NCBI RefSeq assembly: GCF_017877135.1
Contig: NZ_JAGIPH010000001.1
Coordinates: 496,001 to 560,000, forward strand
DNA length: 64,000 nt
Reading direction: 5' to 3'
Source: Neorhizobium galegae
GTDB taxonomy: Bacteria > Pseudomonadota > Alphaproteobacteria > Rhizobiales > Rhizobiaceae
Part shown: positions 52,842 through 61,571 of the stretch, piece after piece
Numbering within the stretch: the first letter of the stretch is position 1
How the letters are laid out: each line of letters opens with the position of its first letter
The notes under the pieces: model-generated
The model's input: the letters and a program-made list of their open reading frames with translations, nothing else
Told to the model about the DNA's origin: nothing
Databases searched by the model: none
Program-made: the position numbers and the translations under genes

Positions 52842-54331
52842 TGACAGCCCCGAAATCCGCAACCGCGCCGCTTTCCGCCAGCAATGTCGTACCCTTCGTC
52901 GAACCTCTGAAGGCCGTGCGCGACAGCCGCCCGCTGCGCCTCATCACCTGCGGCTCCGTCGACGACGGCAAGTCGACGCTGATCGGCCGCCTGCTGTGGG
53001 ACACCAAGGCGGTGAAGGAAGACCAGGCGGCCACGCTGAAGCGCGACAGCGGCAGCCAGAACGATCTCGGCCTGCCCGATTTCGCCCTCCTGCTCGACGG
53101 CCTTCAGGCCGAGCGCGAACAGGGCATCACCATCGATGTCGCCTATCGCTATTTTGCGACCGACCGCCGTTCCTTCATCGTGGCGGATACGCCCGGCCAC
53201 GAACAGTATACCCGCAACATGGCAACCGGCGCCTCGACGGCGGATCTGGCCATTCTGCTGGTCGATGCACGCGCCGGCCTTCTCGAACAGACCCGCCGCC
53301 ATGCCACCATCGCCTCGCTGATGGGCATCAAGCAGTTCGTGCTTGCCGTCAACAAGATCGACCTCGTCTCCTACGACAAGGCGATCTTCGAGAAGATCAG
53401 CCATGATTTCAAGGAGCTGGCGCTGTCGCTCGGCGTGCGCCACGTGACCGCCATTCCGATGTCGGCCCTGAAGGGCGAAAACGTCGTCTATGACGGACGC
53501 GCCGCCATGCCCTGGTACGACGGCCCGACGCTCGTCGAAACGCTGGAGCTTGCCACCACGCGCTCGGCGCAGGCCGGAGCGTTCCGCCTGCCCGTGCAGC
53601 GCGTCTCGCGCCCGGGTGAAAGTTTTCGCGGGTACCAGGGCACGGTTGCCGGCGGCTCGGTGAAGCCCGGCGACAGCGTCACCATCCTGCCATCGGGCAT
53701 GGTGGCGAACGTCAGCCGCATCGTCACCTTCGACCTCGTGCGCAATGCAGCCGTGGCGGGCGATGCTATCACGCTGGTGCTCGACCGCCAGGTGGACGTG
53801 TCGCGCGGCGACATGATCGTTTCCATGGACGGCCAGCCGATGACCGGCCTCAATTTCGATGCGCATCTGGTGGCGCTGCAGCCGGGCGGCATCGAGCCTG
53901 CCAAGCGCTACTGGCTGAAGAGCGGCGCGCGGCGCCAGCGCGTCACCATCACGCCGGTCTCGCAGCTGGAGCTTTCCTCGGGCAAGTGGAAGCCGCATCA
54001 CGAAACGCTCGCGATGAACGCCATCGGCAAGGTGCATCTGAGTTTTGACGAAGTGGCCGTCTTCGACCCCTACGAGCAGAACCGGGCGACCGGCGCCTTC
54101 ATCATCATCGATCCGGACACCAACAACACGGTGGCCGGCGGCATGGTGACGGCCAAGCGCGCCGATCTCGGCGGCATTCACCGCGAAGGCGAGCGCGTGC
54201 TGCTGTCGCTTCCGGCCGATCTCGCCGACGAACTGATGGCAAGCGAGGCCTTTTCGGCCCGCCGCGACGACGTCGACATCCGCCGCGTAAGCGCCGCCCG
54301 CGCCGCCGACATTCTGGACGAGATCGAATAG
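52841..54331 (+). CDS. cysN: Sulfate adenylyltransferase subunit 1 (GTPase)
   Basis: A 496-residue GTPase with motifs G38-S-V-D-D-G-K-S45, D116-T-P-G-H and N171-K-I-D. GTP hydrolysis drives APS formation by CysD. It ends without the APS-kinase domain that is fused in NodQ/CysNC proteins. Translation is coupled to cysD. A family A repeat and terminator follow. Confidence 0.95.
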   Translation: MTAPKSATAPLSASNVVPFVEPLKAVRDSRPLRLITCGSVDDGKSTLIGRLLWDTKAVKEDQAATLKRDSGSQNDLGLPDFALLLDGLQAEREQGITIDVAYRYFATDRRSFIVADTPGHEQYTRNMATGASTADLAILLVDARAGLLEQTRRHATIASLMGIKQFVLAVNKIDLVSYDKAIFEKISHDFKELALSLGVRHVTAIPMSALKGENVVYDGRAAMPWYDGPTLVETLELATTRSAQAGAFRLPVQRVSRPGESFRGYQGTVAGGSVKPGDSVTILPSGMVANVSRIVTFDLVRNAAVAGDAITLVLDRQVDVSRGDMIVSMDGQPMTGLNFDAHLVALQPGGIEPAKRYWLKSGARRQRVTITPVSQLELSSGKWKPHHETLAMNAIGKVHLSFDEVAVFDPYEQNRATGAFIIIDPDTNNTVAGGMVTAKRADLGGIHREGERVLLSLPADLADELMASEAFSARRDDVDIRRVSAARAADILDEIE

Positions 54332-54347
54332 GGTCTGCCACCGAATG

Positions 54348-54650
54348 ATCAAGCCGGCCGAGACAGTGCTTCGGCCTGCTCAGACCGGTGACAAAGTCAG
54401 AGACCTGGCCCGGAGCGGCATCATCGACGCTTCTTCCCCCTCTCCCCGCATGCGGGGAGAGGGCTGGGGTGAGGGGCTCCAAGCCGTTGACCAAGAACGA
54501 GAATGTGCCCCTCATCCCGCTGCCGCGACCTTCTCCCCGTCAAGACGGGGCGAAGGGCCTTCGCGGCCACCCCTCACACCAAATCTTGAAGTGAGGAAGG
54601 TTTGCCAGCAGTCTGAAACCGGCCGCAGCAGTGCTTCGGCCGGTTTTTTG
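54348..54650. repeat. Family A intergenic palindromic repeat, copy 2 (full length)
   Basis: A 303-bp element directly after cysN. It has the same order of segments as copy 1 at 7400-7681: CAAAGTCA, CTCTCCCCGCATGCGGGGAG, GCCCCTCATCCCGCTGCCGC, CTTCTCCCCGTCAAGACGGG, then AAATCTTGAAG and GGTTTGCCAGCA. Its ends carry near-identical direct copies of a 23-bp hairpin (54354-54376 and 54619-54641, 20 of 23 identical) unlike those of copy 1. Confidence 0.85.
54617..54649 (+). terminator. Rho-independent terminator of the cysHDN operon
   Basis: AACCGGCCG-loop-CGGCCGGTT then TTTT. It forms the right end of the family A element. Confidence 0.75.
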
Positions 54651-54688
54651 CTTCCAACAGAAAAATTCAAGCGGCCGGTCGCGTGCCT

Positions 54689-55714
54689 TTACCCGGCAGG
54701 GCGGCGGGTGGTGCGACGCTTGATCAGTTCGAAGCCGAGCCTGATTGTCTGGCGTTCCATGGTGCGGCCGTCGGCGCTGCGGATCAGAAGGTCGCCGGCG
54801 CGGTATCCCATTTCGAAGAGCGGAAGCCGCACGGTGGTGAGCGGCGGGTTCATCACGGTGGCAAAGTCGAGATCGTTGTAGCCGCAGATGCCAAAATCGT
54901 CCGGCACGCGCCTGCCCAGACGCTGCGCCTCAAACAGCACGCCGAGCGCCAGGTCGTCGTTCTGGCAGAAGACGGCATCGATATCCGGGCGCGCCTTCAG
55001 GGCCCGGCGCAGCAGGCGGCAGCCCATTTGCGTGGATGTCGCGGCATTTTCCGTGTGAATGAGGTCGGGGTCATAGAGGCCGGCCTGCTGCAGGACGCGG
55101 GCATAGCCTTGCGTGCGACGGCCTCCGCGCACATCCGGCGCGACCCCGAGAAGCGCGATGGCGCGGTAGCCGCAGGCCAGCAGATGCCGGGTCGCCGCTT
55201 CGGCAGCGGCGGCGTGATCGACGGCAATCGCCGTGGCTGCCGTCTCGATGCCGACATCCACCACCTGGATGACCGGGCAGTTGGCACGGCGGATCAAGTC
55301 GCTGACTTCCTCGAGGCCCTCAAGACCGCCGAGCACGATGCCGGCGGTGTTCTGCGACATCAGGAGACGCACCTGCCGCTTTTCCTCCTCCACGGAATTG
55401 TGGGTATTGGCATACTGGATGCGGAACGTGCTATCGCGCACCCGCTCCTCGACGCCTTGCATGAAATTGAGGAAGGCACGGCTGGTCAGCGAGGGGACGA
55501 GGACGCCAAAGGTGGAATTGTGGCGGCTGGCCAGCGCCCGCGCCGCCTGATCGGGCACATAGCCCATGTCCTCGATGAGATCCAGAATCCGCTGGCGAAG
55601 GCTGGGGGAGACCTTTTGCGGTTCCCGCAGAACCCGCGAGACGGTGATGGCGCTCACCCCGGCCCGAACCGCCACATCCATCAATGTCGTGCGCTCGCTG
55701 CGTCCCCGCCTCAC
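54689..55714 (-). CDS. LacI-family transcriptional regulator
   Basis: A 341-residue regulator. The HTH and hinge read T-L-M-D-V-A-V-R-A-G-V-S-A-I-T-V-S-R-V-L-R-E-P and Y-V-P-D-Q-A-A-R-A-L-A. A sugar-binding-like domain follows, with A-V-F-C-Q-N-D-D-L-A near residue 250. It resembles the GntR-type gluconate repressors. I set the start at the GTG at 55714 because GGGAG lies 6 bases upstream. No sugar-use gene is adjacent. Confidence 0.88.
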   Translation of the reverse strand: MRRGRSERTTLMDVAVRAGVSAITVSRVLREPQKVSPSLRQRILDLIEDMGYVPDQAARALASRHNSTFGVLVPSLTSRAFLNFMQGVEERVRDSTFRIQYANTHNSVEEEKRQVRLLMSQNTAGIVLGGLEGLEEVSDLIRRANCPVIQVVDVGIETAATAIAVDHAAAAEAATRHLLACGYRAIALLGVAPDVRGGRRTQGYARVLQQAGLYDPDLIHTENAATSTQMGCRLLRRALKARPDIDAVFCQNDDLALGVLFEAQRLGRRVPDDFGICGYNDLDFATVMNPPLTTVRLPLFEMGYRAGDLLIRSADGRTMERQTIRLGFELIKRRTTRRPAG

Positions 55715-55956
55715 CGCACACTCCCGTTGCTGCAGGAGCGACCGATTCGCGGGAAGCGAGCGATCCCACCCGCATGGCAACGCGCACTCACGGCGGAAGA
55801 TGAAGGCCGCTCGGGCGCCAGTGAACAAAGTCTATCGAACATGCGTTGCCTACCGGGCCATCATCGCAACCATAGGTGATTGCAACCAGTATCTCCGGAA
55901 GCCGGCAATACGCAACGCTAAGCTGGAAGAAAAAAACAGGACCCTCAGTAATCCTG

Positions 55957-55997
55957 TTGACAACAACGTGAATATTAATATGTAATTTTACAATTAC
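55957..55997 (+). promoter_or_regulatory. Promoter with overlapping palindrome, no + strand gene for 600 bp
   Basis: TTGACA (55957-55962), 18 bases, TGTAAT (55981-55986). An inverted repeat, ATATGTAATT-TTAC-AATTACGTAT (one arm mismatch), overlaps the -10. The surrounding AT content is unusually high. The next + strand gene starts at 56606, so a small RNA is possible; otherwise this is an operator for the LacI gene. Confidence 0.45.
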
Positions 55998-56102
55998 GTA
56001 TCCGTGATGCACTTGTATCGGTCAAGAATGTTCGCCATTCACGAGTATTGACACAGTCTGCATCACGGAAACTTGGCATTCACTGTCAGGCATGCACCGC
56101 GG

Positions 56103-56204
56103 TCAAAAGACCAAACGGTACAGGGACCATATGATCACCGCCCACATCAGAATCGAGATGTTGAGCGAGAGAACATAGGGGGAGTGGTAAAGTTTCAGCA
56201 TCAT
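56103..56204 (-). CDS. Candidate 33-residue single-helix membrane protein
   Basis: ATG at 56204 to TGA at 56103. It begins M-M-L-K-L-Y-H-S-P-Y and continues with a hydrophobic helix of about 20 residues containing I-L-M-W-A-V-I-I-W-S-L, ending Y-R-L-V-F. GGAGGAGG lies 7 bases before the first ATG, the strongest ribosome-binding site in the region. A - strand promoter is at 56259-56287. Function unknown; it resembles small stress or complex-associated membrane proteins in size only. Confidence 0.65.
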   Translation of the reverse strand: MMLKLYHSPYVLSLNISILMWAVIIWSLYRLVF

Positions 56205-56258
56205 GATTTATCCTCCTCCGCAACGGCACGCCTCCACACGACGCCGTCACAGAAATGA

Positions 56259-56287
56259 AATATAGCCGCAAAGGTTCCACGACGCAA
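56259..56287 (-). promoter_or_regulatory. Promoter for the 33-residue membrane protein
   Basis: On the - strand TTGCGT and TATATT are separated by exactly 17 bases, with the start codon 54 bases past the -10. Confidence 0.5.
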
Positions 56288-56605
56288 CAATAAGAGCCTT
56301 ACATAGCAGTCATTTCGACACAGCCACAGCCGGCGATTGCCTCAGTGTGATACGGCCATCCGCCGGGCGGAAATGTCAACCAGCGCGACAAAAATGCGCC
56401 AGCGCCCAATAAAAATGCAGAACCTGCAGTTTATTTTCCGCGAGCGCCCGTCGCCCCCTCGGCAAGCCCGCCTCAAATCTGCTAGTGCGCCTGATCCGGC
56501 GCGACGGCCGGGCGCCGGCATCCCTTGCGCCCTGCCCTGCCGCGTCGATGCGCTGCCGACGGCATTATGAGCGCCGTCTTACGAGATGAGAAGGGTTTCC
56601 AGGAC
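56288..56605. other. 318-bp gap without a convincing gene
   Basis: Upstream of the small lipoprotein gene. No ORF with a ribosome-binding site, repeat or clear promoter was recognised. Confidence 0.4.
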
Positions 56606-56959
56606 ATGAACTACCGCTTGATCGCGCTTGCAACGCTTGCCGGCGTGCTGACCGGCTGCGCCACCACGCCGACGCCACCCTCGCCGATCGAGACGCGCTG
56701 GAAAGGCCAGTCGGCCGGCGCCTTCTTTGCCCGATTCGCGCCGCCCTACAGCGACACGACGGAAGGTGGCGAGACGACCTATAGCTGGCGCGGCGGTTTC
56801 CAGCGCATCAAGACGAAGGAAGGCCAGTCGATCAGCGTCAGCTGCAGCGCCCAGATCGTCACCGACAAGGACTACCGCATCCGCGCGATCCGGGTGCTGG
56901 CCGACCGCCCCGGCGCCAACGGCCCGAGCTACTGCACCGAACTTCTGACCGCACAGTAA
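56606..56959 (+). CDS. Small lipoprotein, hypothetical
   Basis: A 117-residue protein with a lipoprotein signal, hydrophobic then L-T-G-C-A near residue 17. The mature part has F-F-A-R-F-A-P-P-Y and a Y-S-W-R-G-G segment, plus two further Cys (in S-V-S-C-S and S-Y-C-T-E) that could form a disulfide. Similar small lipoproteins occur across rhizobia. Function unknown. Confidence 0.75.
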   Translation: MNYRLIALATLAGVLTGCATTPTPPSPIETRWKGQSAGAFFARFAPPYSDTTEGGETTYSWRGGFQRIKTKEGQSISVSCSAQIVTDKDYRIRAIRVLADRPGANGPSYCTELLTAQ

Positions 56960-57116
56960 GTCTTGGACGGCTTCCGGCGGCGCGAGACCTTGCGCCGCCG
57001 GAGGCCGGTTCAAAAACCGGCCGGCCGGCGGCCACGAAAAAGCCCGGAAGCCGCCGATGCTGGCTCCAGGCGAAACGGCCGCAATCGCGCCCAAAAAACG
57101 CCCTGCAGAGGTGGAG

Positions 57117-57896
57117 ATGGTGTGTAGTCCTCTATGCATCCGGCAAGACTGCGCGGCAGGTGCTGCGGCAGAAGAGGACCAAGGCTTGACGCCGGAGCCT
57201 GTCGCCGCCGGGCGCTCCGCCTCACGCCCGACCCTCGGACAGGCAGCCCAGAAGGGCCGCCGCCTCGGCCTTGCTCTGGCCACTCTCGCCCTGACCGCTC
57301 TGGTCCCCCTCCCCGGCCTCACATCTACGGCATGGTCCGCCGAGGTGTCGGCGCAGGAGATTGCCCCGAACTTTGCCCTGATCAGCCTTCGCGGCGCAAT
57401 CGAATCCGGCGACGACAAACGCTTTGCCGCCGTTGCCGGCCGCTACCGGGCAGCAACGGTGAGGCTCGAGAGCCCGGGCGGCGAGCTGGAACCGGCACTT
57501 GCGATCGGCAGGCTGATTGCGGGCAAGCGGTTTGCCACCAGCGTTGCCCCCTCTCGCCTATGTGCCTCGGCCTGCGCGCTTGTGTGGCTCGCCGGCGCAC
57601 CGCGCATCCTGTCCACCACATCGCTGATCGTCTTTCACCGATCCTACCGCCTGCAAGCCGACGGTCAGGTCGTGCGCAGCGAACGCGGCATCGCCCGCAC
57701 CCGTCAGTATCTTTCCCGCCTTGGCCTGCCACCGGACGCCATCGCCTTTGCGACGCAGGAGGATGCCCGGCGCGCGCCCGACGAAAGCCTTGCCGCACTT
57801 GACCCGCGCACGGCAAAAACCCTTGGCCTTGCCGTCACCCTGCAGGACGCTCCGATGGCCGGTGCGCCCTTTCCCGAGCGGCCGGCGCGGCGCTGA
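57117..57896 (+). CDS. ClpP/crotonase-like secreted protein (COG3904-like)
   Basis: A 259-residue protein. A hydrophobic segment (about 50-75) serves as anchor or signal. The following domain has L-E-S-P-G-G-E-L and L-C-A-S-A-C-A-L-V-W-L-A-G-A-P-R, the ClpP-like fold with the nucleophile Ser inside C-A-S-A-C, then F-H-R with a candidate His. Probably periplasmic. GAGGTGG precedes this ATG; a start at 57057 is also open. Substrate unknown. Confidence 0.75.
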   Translation: MVCSPLCIRQDCAAGAAAEEDQGLTPEPVAAGRSASRPTLGQAAQKGRRLGLALATLALTALVPLPGLTSTAWSAEVSAQEIAPNFALISLRGAIESGDDKRFAAVAGRYRAATVRLESPGGELEPALAIGRLIAGKRFATSVAPSRLCASACALVWLAGAPRILSTTSLIVFHRSYRLQADGQVVRSERGIARTRQYLSRLGLPPDAIAFATQEDARRAPDESLAALDPRTAKTLGLAVTLQDAPMAGAPFPERPARR

Positions 57897-57987
57897 CCGG
57901 GGCGTGACCGGCTGCGGCTTGCCCGCCTTCAGGCGATGGACCGACGGCCGCCTCATCCGGCATTTTCGAAAATAGCAAAATAAAAAT

Positions 57988-58016
57988 TTGACATCGGCAC
58001 CTCAAGCCCTTAGTTA
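57988..58016 (+). promoter_or_regulatory. Promoter of the cold-shock gene
   Basis: TTGACA, 17 bases, TAGTTA. The start codon is about 150 bases downstream, giving the long untranslated leader usual for csp mRNAs, which is thought to act as a thermosensor. Confidence 0.65.
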
Positions 58017-58166
58017 TGGGTCATCGATATTTTGCTTGCTGAGCTTTGGTTACTGCGCGATTGGCACCGCGCCCTGAACGAACCTTTCCTTTCAAAACAA
58101 TCGCTATCACCGTCCGCGGGGCTTTCTGTCCTGTGGTTCCTCACGCATGCTTTGAAAGGGTTCATC

Positions 58167-58376
58167 ATGACCACGGGCACAGTTAAATGGTTCAATTCCA
58201 CCAAGGGCTTCGGCTTCATTCAGCCTGACAACGGCGGCGCTGACGCCTTCGTTCACATCTCGGCTGTCGAACGCGCCGGAATGCGCGAAATCGTCGAAGG
58301 CCAGAAGGTGTCTTACGAACTGGAGCGCGACAACAAGTCGGGCAAGATGTCGGCCTGCAATCTCCAGGCTGCCTAA
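58167..58376 (+). CDS. cspA: Cold-shock protein, CspA family
   Basis: A 69-residue OB-fold RNA chaperone with RNP1 K-G-F-G-F-I and RNP2 D-A-F-V-H-I intact. It starts [16 protein letters not shown] precedes the ATG. A long leader lies upstream and a strong terminator downstream, so it is monocistronic. Confidence 0.96.
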   Translation: MTTGTVKWFNSTKGFGFIQPDNGGADAFVHISAVERAGMREIVEGQKVSYELERDNKSGKMSACNLQAA

Positions 58377-58441
58377 TTCGGTATCTGCTTTCCCTTGACC
58401 ACGGATGTACTGGCACTGTTGAAAGCACGGGTACCAAGCGA

Positions 58442-58471
58442 GGTCAGGCAAATCATTGCCTGGCCTTTTTT
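58442..58471 (+). terminator. Strong rho-independent terminator of the csp gene
   Basis: GGTCAGGCAA-ATCA-TTGCCTGGCC, a 10-bp stem with one G-U pair, then TTTTTT. Confidence 0.9.
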
Positions 58472-58552
58472 ATTGCCGCGGCCGCAAAGGCCCGGCCCTC
58501 CTCCTGGATACTTCGGCCGCGCGCCTTCGCCGGCCCTTCCCGGGAAAGGACC

Positions 58553-58777
58553 ATGATGACACAAACATACAGCAAATCCCGCCAGCGGGCCGAAATCGCC
58601 TTTGGCGCCACGCAAACGCAGATCCTTGCCAAGGCTGATGCCGTGGACGAACAGACCTCGCTTGCGAAGTCCCGCGAGGACAAGACGGCGCGGTTGCGCC
58701 AGGCGCGCCTCGAGCGGGATCGCATCGACAGCCAGAAGCCGGCGGCAACGCCATCGAAACGTGTCAGGACCCCCTGA
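58553..58777 (+). CDS. Small charged hypothetical protein downstream of csp
   Basis: A 74-residue soluble protein rich in Lys, Arg, Ala, Gln and Glu (S-K-S-R-Q-R-A-E-I-A-F and R-L-R-Q-A-R-L-E-R-D-R), predicted mostly helical. GGAAAGGA precedes two adjacent ATGs (58553 or 58556). It is followed by a DUF6481 gene 33 bases later. I do not recognise its function. Confidence 0.65.
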   Translation: MMTQTYSKSRQRAEIAFGATQTQILAKADAVDEQTSLAKSREDKTARLRQARLERDRIDSQKPAATPSKRVRTP

Positions 58778-58810
58778 TTTTTGGTCAAGACACACAACCG
58801 GGATAGAGAT

Positions 58811-59191
58811 TTGAAAAACATTCGAAACAAAGAGATATCCGAGCGTCGCGGCACGGCCGCCGAGGCAAAGGCGGCCCAGCTTGCCGCTTACCGGGCCGCA
58901 AAGGAAGCCGCAGAACCGAACCGCGAAGCGCGCATGGCTGAACAGCGTGCCATTGCCGAAGCCCGCGACGCGCGCCGCGCCGAACGCGAGCAGGCAAAGC
59001 GTGACGAAAAGAACCGTCTGGAAGCGGAAGCCGCCGAACGCGCCGCAGCCCTCGCCGCTGCCGAAACGGCAGAAGCCGATGCCCGCGAAGCCGCCAACAA
59101 GACCCGCGTCAGCCGCGTACTCGACGACGAAGCCGCCCGCAAGGCAGAACGCGACCGCCGCTATGCCAACCGCAAGGCGCGCCAGCGCTGA
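58811..59191 (+). CDS. DUF6481 family protein
   Basis: A 126-residue highly charged, Ala/Glu/Arg-rich helical protein ending R-D-R-R-Y-A-N-R-K-A-R-Q-R. The start M-K-N-I-R-N-K-E-I-S-E-R-R-G-T-A fits DUF6481 proteins found near csp genes in rhizobia. I place the start at the TTG at 58811, with GGATAGAG upstream; another TTG at 58781 is open. A coiled coil is likely. Function unknown. Confidence 0.75.
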   Translation: MKNIRNKEISERRGTAAEAKAAQLAAYRAAKEAAEPNREARMAEQRAIAEARDARRAEREQAKRDEKNRLEAEAAERAAALAAAETAEADAREAANKTRVSRVLDDEAARKAERDRRYANRKARQR

Positions 59192-59230
59192 CGCGTCAGG
59201 GCCTGAAAACGTCAGCCCCTTCGCCAAAGG

Positions 59231-60424
59231 TCAGCCCCTTCCCCCCAAAGCCGCCGCAAGCGGCTGGCGCGTGGCGGCAAGGGCTGGCAAGGCGCCGCCG
59301 ACGAGGCCGATCACAAGGCCGATGAGGCCGGCCGACAGCATCACGTCGGGCGTGACGGCGAGATCAAACGCCATGCGCGCATTGTTGGCGCCGATCGTGC
59401 TCGCCTGCCAGCCGTTGAAGGCGATCAGCGAGAGACCAATCCCTAGCACCGTACCAACAAGCGCCAGCACCATGGCCTCCACCCCGGTGGCGATGAAGGC
59501 GGCAAGCCGGCTGAAGCCGAGCGCCCGCACGGTTGCGATCTCCACGGCCCGCTCAGAGACAGAACTCATCATCGTGTTGAGCGCCCCCGCACTGGCGCCA
59601 AAGGCCATCAGCCCGGCAAGCGGCCAGCCGAAGAGGCGGATGAGGCTTGCCGTTCGCGCCGATTGCCCCGCATAGAGATCCGCTTCGCTGACAGCGACAA
59701 GCGGCGTTTCGGCAACGCCCGCAAGGTACTGTTGCAGACGCTCGAGCGCCATCGGATCGTTCAGCCGCAGCTTGACGCTCTGCACCTCGCCCTGCCGGTC
59801 GAAGGCGGCGCGCACAGCCTCCAGATCCGCCCAGATTTCACTTTCAAACGCACTGCCGCCGGCCGAGAATTCGCCCGACACCGTCCAGTCGACCGGGCCG
59901 AGCCGCAGCACATCCCCGACATACAGGCCAAGGGCGCGCGCGATCTTAGCGCCGATGACGATATCGCGCCGACCGCCTGAAAACATCAGGCCCTGGGTCA
60001 GCGTGACGGTATCGCGGATGGCGGCACCGGTCGCATCCATGCCGCGCAGTGCAAGCGTGCGGGAAGCGCCGCTCTTGACGTCTGCCACATCGACGGGAAC
60101 GACGATTTCCCGCGACAGGAGGAGATCACCGGCGGTATTGCGTGCAAGGCCCGGATCACCGCTCAGCGCCGACAGCGCGTGAAGGGCGCCCGGCGGAATG
60201 GCCGAGCCGCTTTCCTGGTTGGTGCCGCCGCCCAGAATGACGGCCACGCGTGGCGAGCCTGCGCCGGCAAGCGCCACCTCAAAACCCTTGGCCATGGCGA
60301 GAAAGCCGGCAAGGGTCATCACCACCAGCGCCACCGATAGCGCCATCGACGCCGAGAGGGCAAAGCGCCGGGGAAGGCTTGCAAGGCTTGCGTGGATCAT
60401 CACGCGGGTTTGCTGGAAGAGCAT
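59231..60424 (-). CDS. ABC transporter permease (MacB/FtsX-like), second subunit
   Basis: A 397-residue membrane protein. One N-terminal helix, a large periplasmic domain (about 60-270) and three C-terminal helices form the FtsX/MacB permease. GAGGTGAC precedes the ATG at 60424. It is 4 bases after the stop of the first permease and last in the operon, so the transporter is probably a heterodimer. Confidence 0.88.
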   Translation of the reverse strand: MLFQQTRVMIHASLASLPRRFALSASMALSVALVVMTLAGFLAMAKGFEVALAGAGSPRVAVILGGGTNQESGSAIPPGALHALSALSGDPGLARNTAGDLLLSREIVVPVDVADVKSGASRTLALRGMDATGAAIRDTVTLTQGLMFSGGRRDIVIGAKIARALGLYVGDVLRLGPVDWTVSGEFSAGGSAFESEIWADLEAVRAAFDRQGEVQSVKLRLNDPMALERLQQYLAGVAETPLVAVSEADLYAGQSARTASLIRLFGWPLAGLMAFGASAGALNTMMSSVSERAVEIATVRALGFSRLAAFIATGVEAMVLALVGTVLGIGLSLIAFNGWQASTIGANNARMAFDLAVTPDVMLSAGLIGLVIGLVGGALPALAATRQPLAAALGGRG

Positions 60425-60428
60425 GCGG

Positions 60429-61571
60429 TCACCTCGTTCTGAAAGCGGAAACAATGGGCATGCGCCAGGCGCCAAGCGCCGGAAGGGCGCCCGCCGCAAG
60501 GCCAAGCCCGATGATGAGGCCAAGCGCCCGGGCGAGGATGGCGGGCGTCAGCACAAGGCCAAGTGCCGGCCCGGCGGCAAGCGTGCCGAGCTTTGCAAGC
60601 ACAAGGCCGATTGCGCCGCCAAGCGCCAGCAGGAACAGCGTTTCGAAGAGGATAAGCGTCAGGATCGTCCTTTGTGGAAAGCCGAGCGTCTTCAGGACGC
60701 CGATCTCGAAGCGGCGTTCGCGCACGGCAAACACCATGGTGTTGACGACGATCATCATCAGCGTAACGAAGGCCGCCCCCACGACAAGATTCACGATCAG
60801 GCCGACATCGGCATACTGGCGCAGGAACGCCTCGAGAAACTGCTTTTCCGACTGCGTGCGCGTCGGCGAGGCGGAATTTCGAAACAGCGCATCGATGCGC
60901 GCGGCAAGGCGCCCCACATCGGCGCCGGCCTTCGGGCGCACCACGAAGGCATCCACCGTATCGCTGCCCCTGGCGCGTGCCGCATTGACGTAATCCAGGC
61001 GGGCAATGGCGAAATAGGTGTCGGTGGAGGCGTTTTCGCCGTCGAAAATGCCGGCAATGGTGAAGCGCCAGTCGCGTCCGCCCTCCTTTTTCAGCATGTC
61101 GAAGGCGCTCACCGTCACCGACTGGCCGACCTTGAACCCTTGCGCCTCGGCAAGCGCCCGCCCGACCAGCAGCGTGTCGCGCGCCGCGCCCAAGGCTTCG
61201 ATCTGAGGCGTGCCGAGGCCGAGGCCCTTGCCGTTCACCGCCATCATCCGCACCGGATCGGCAGCGCTGACGGCCACAACATTCCTTTCCGTGCCGACAA
61301 AACCGCGCATCCGCACGAGAGGGGCAATATCTGCGACATCGGGATCACCCTTCAGCCGCTCGCCAAGAGCCATCGGCAGCGCCTGGCCGCGTCCGCCCGC
61401 ACTCATGACGCCGAGAATATCCTCGTTTGCGGCCGAGGCACCTTGCGAGCCGGCGAGAAAACTCGACGTCAGCCCGTAGATCAGGAAGGCAATGGCAATG
61501 CAGACGAGGAGCAGCACGGTGCGCATCGGCTTTCGCCAGGCATTGCGGCGGGCAAGATCAAACAGCGTCAT
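60429..61571 (-). CDS. ABC transporter permease (MacB/FtsX-like), first subunit
   Basis: A 380-residue permease with the same topology (N-terminal helix about 17-40, periplasmic domain, three C-terminal helices near 245-365) as the next gene. Its ATG overlaps the ATPase stop by one base. Together they resemble the MacB-type export system without a separate outer-membrane gene here. Confidence 0.9.
   Translation of the reverse strand: MTLFDLARRNAWRKPMRTVLLLVCIAIAFLIYGLTSSFLAGSQGASAANEDILGVMSAGGRGQALPMALGERLKGDPDVADIAPLVRMRGFVGTERNVVAVSAADPVRMMAVNGKGLGLGTPQIEALGAARDTLLVGRALAEAQGFKVGQSVTVSAFDMLKKEGGRDWRFTIAGIFDGENASTDTYFAIARLDYVNAARARGSDTVDAFVVRPKAGADVGRLAARIDALFRNSASPTRTQSEKQFLEAFLRQYADVGLIVNLVVGAAFVTLMMIVVNTMVFAVRERRFEIGVLKTLGFPQRTILTLILFETLFLLALGGAIGLVLAKLGTLAAGPALGLVLTPAILARALGLIIGLGLAAGALPALGAWRMPIVSAFRTR

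Noticed and set aside
52577-54352. A 591-codon open frame opposite cysD/cysN
   Set aside because: cysD and cysN are unmistakable on the + strand; the reverse frame is compositionally odd and lacks domains.
54345-54881. A 178-codon frame spanning the family A repeat after cysN
   Set aside because: It is made from repeat and terminator sequence and runs into the LacI gene antisense.
57961-58166. The csp leader as a protein-coding upstream extension
   Set aside because: The frame open from 58032 lacks a ribosome-binding site; the csp family start is at 58167 and a long untranslated leader is normal for this family.
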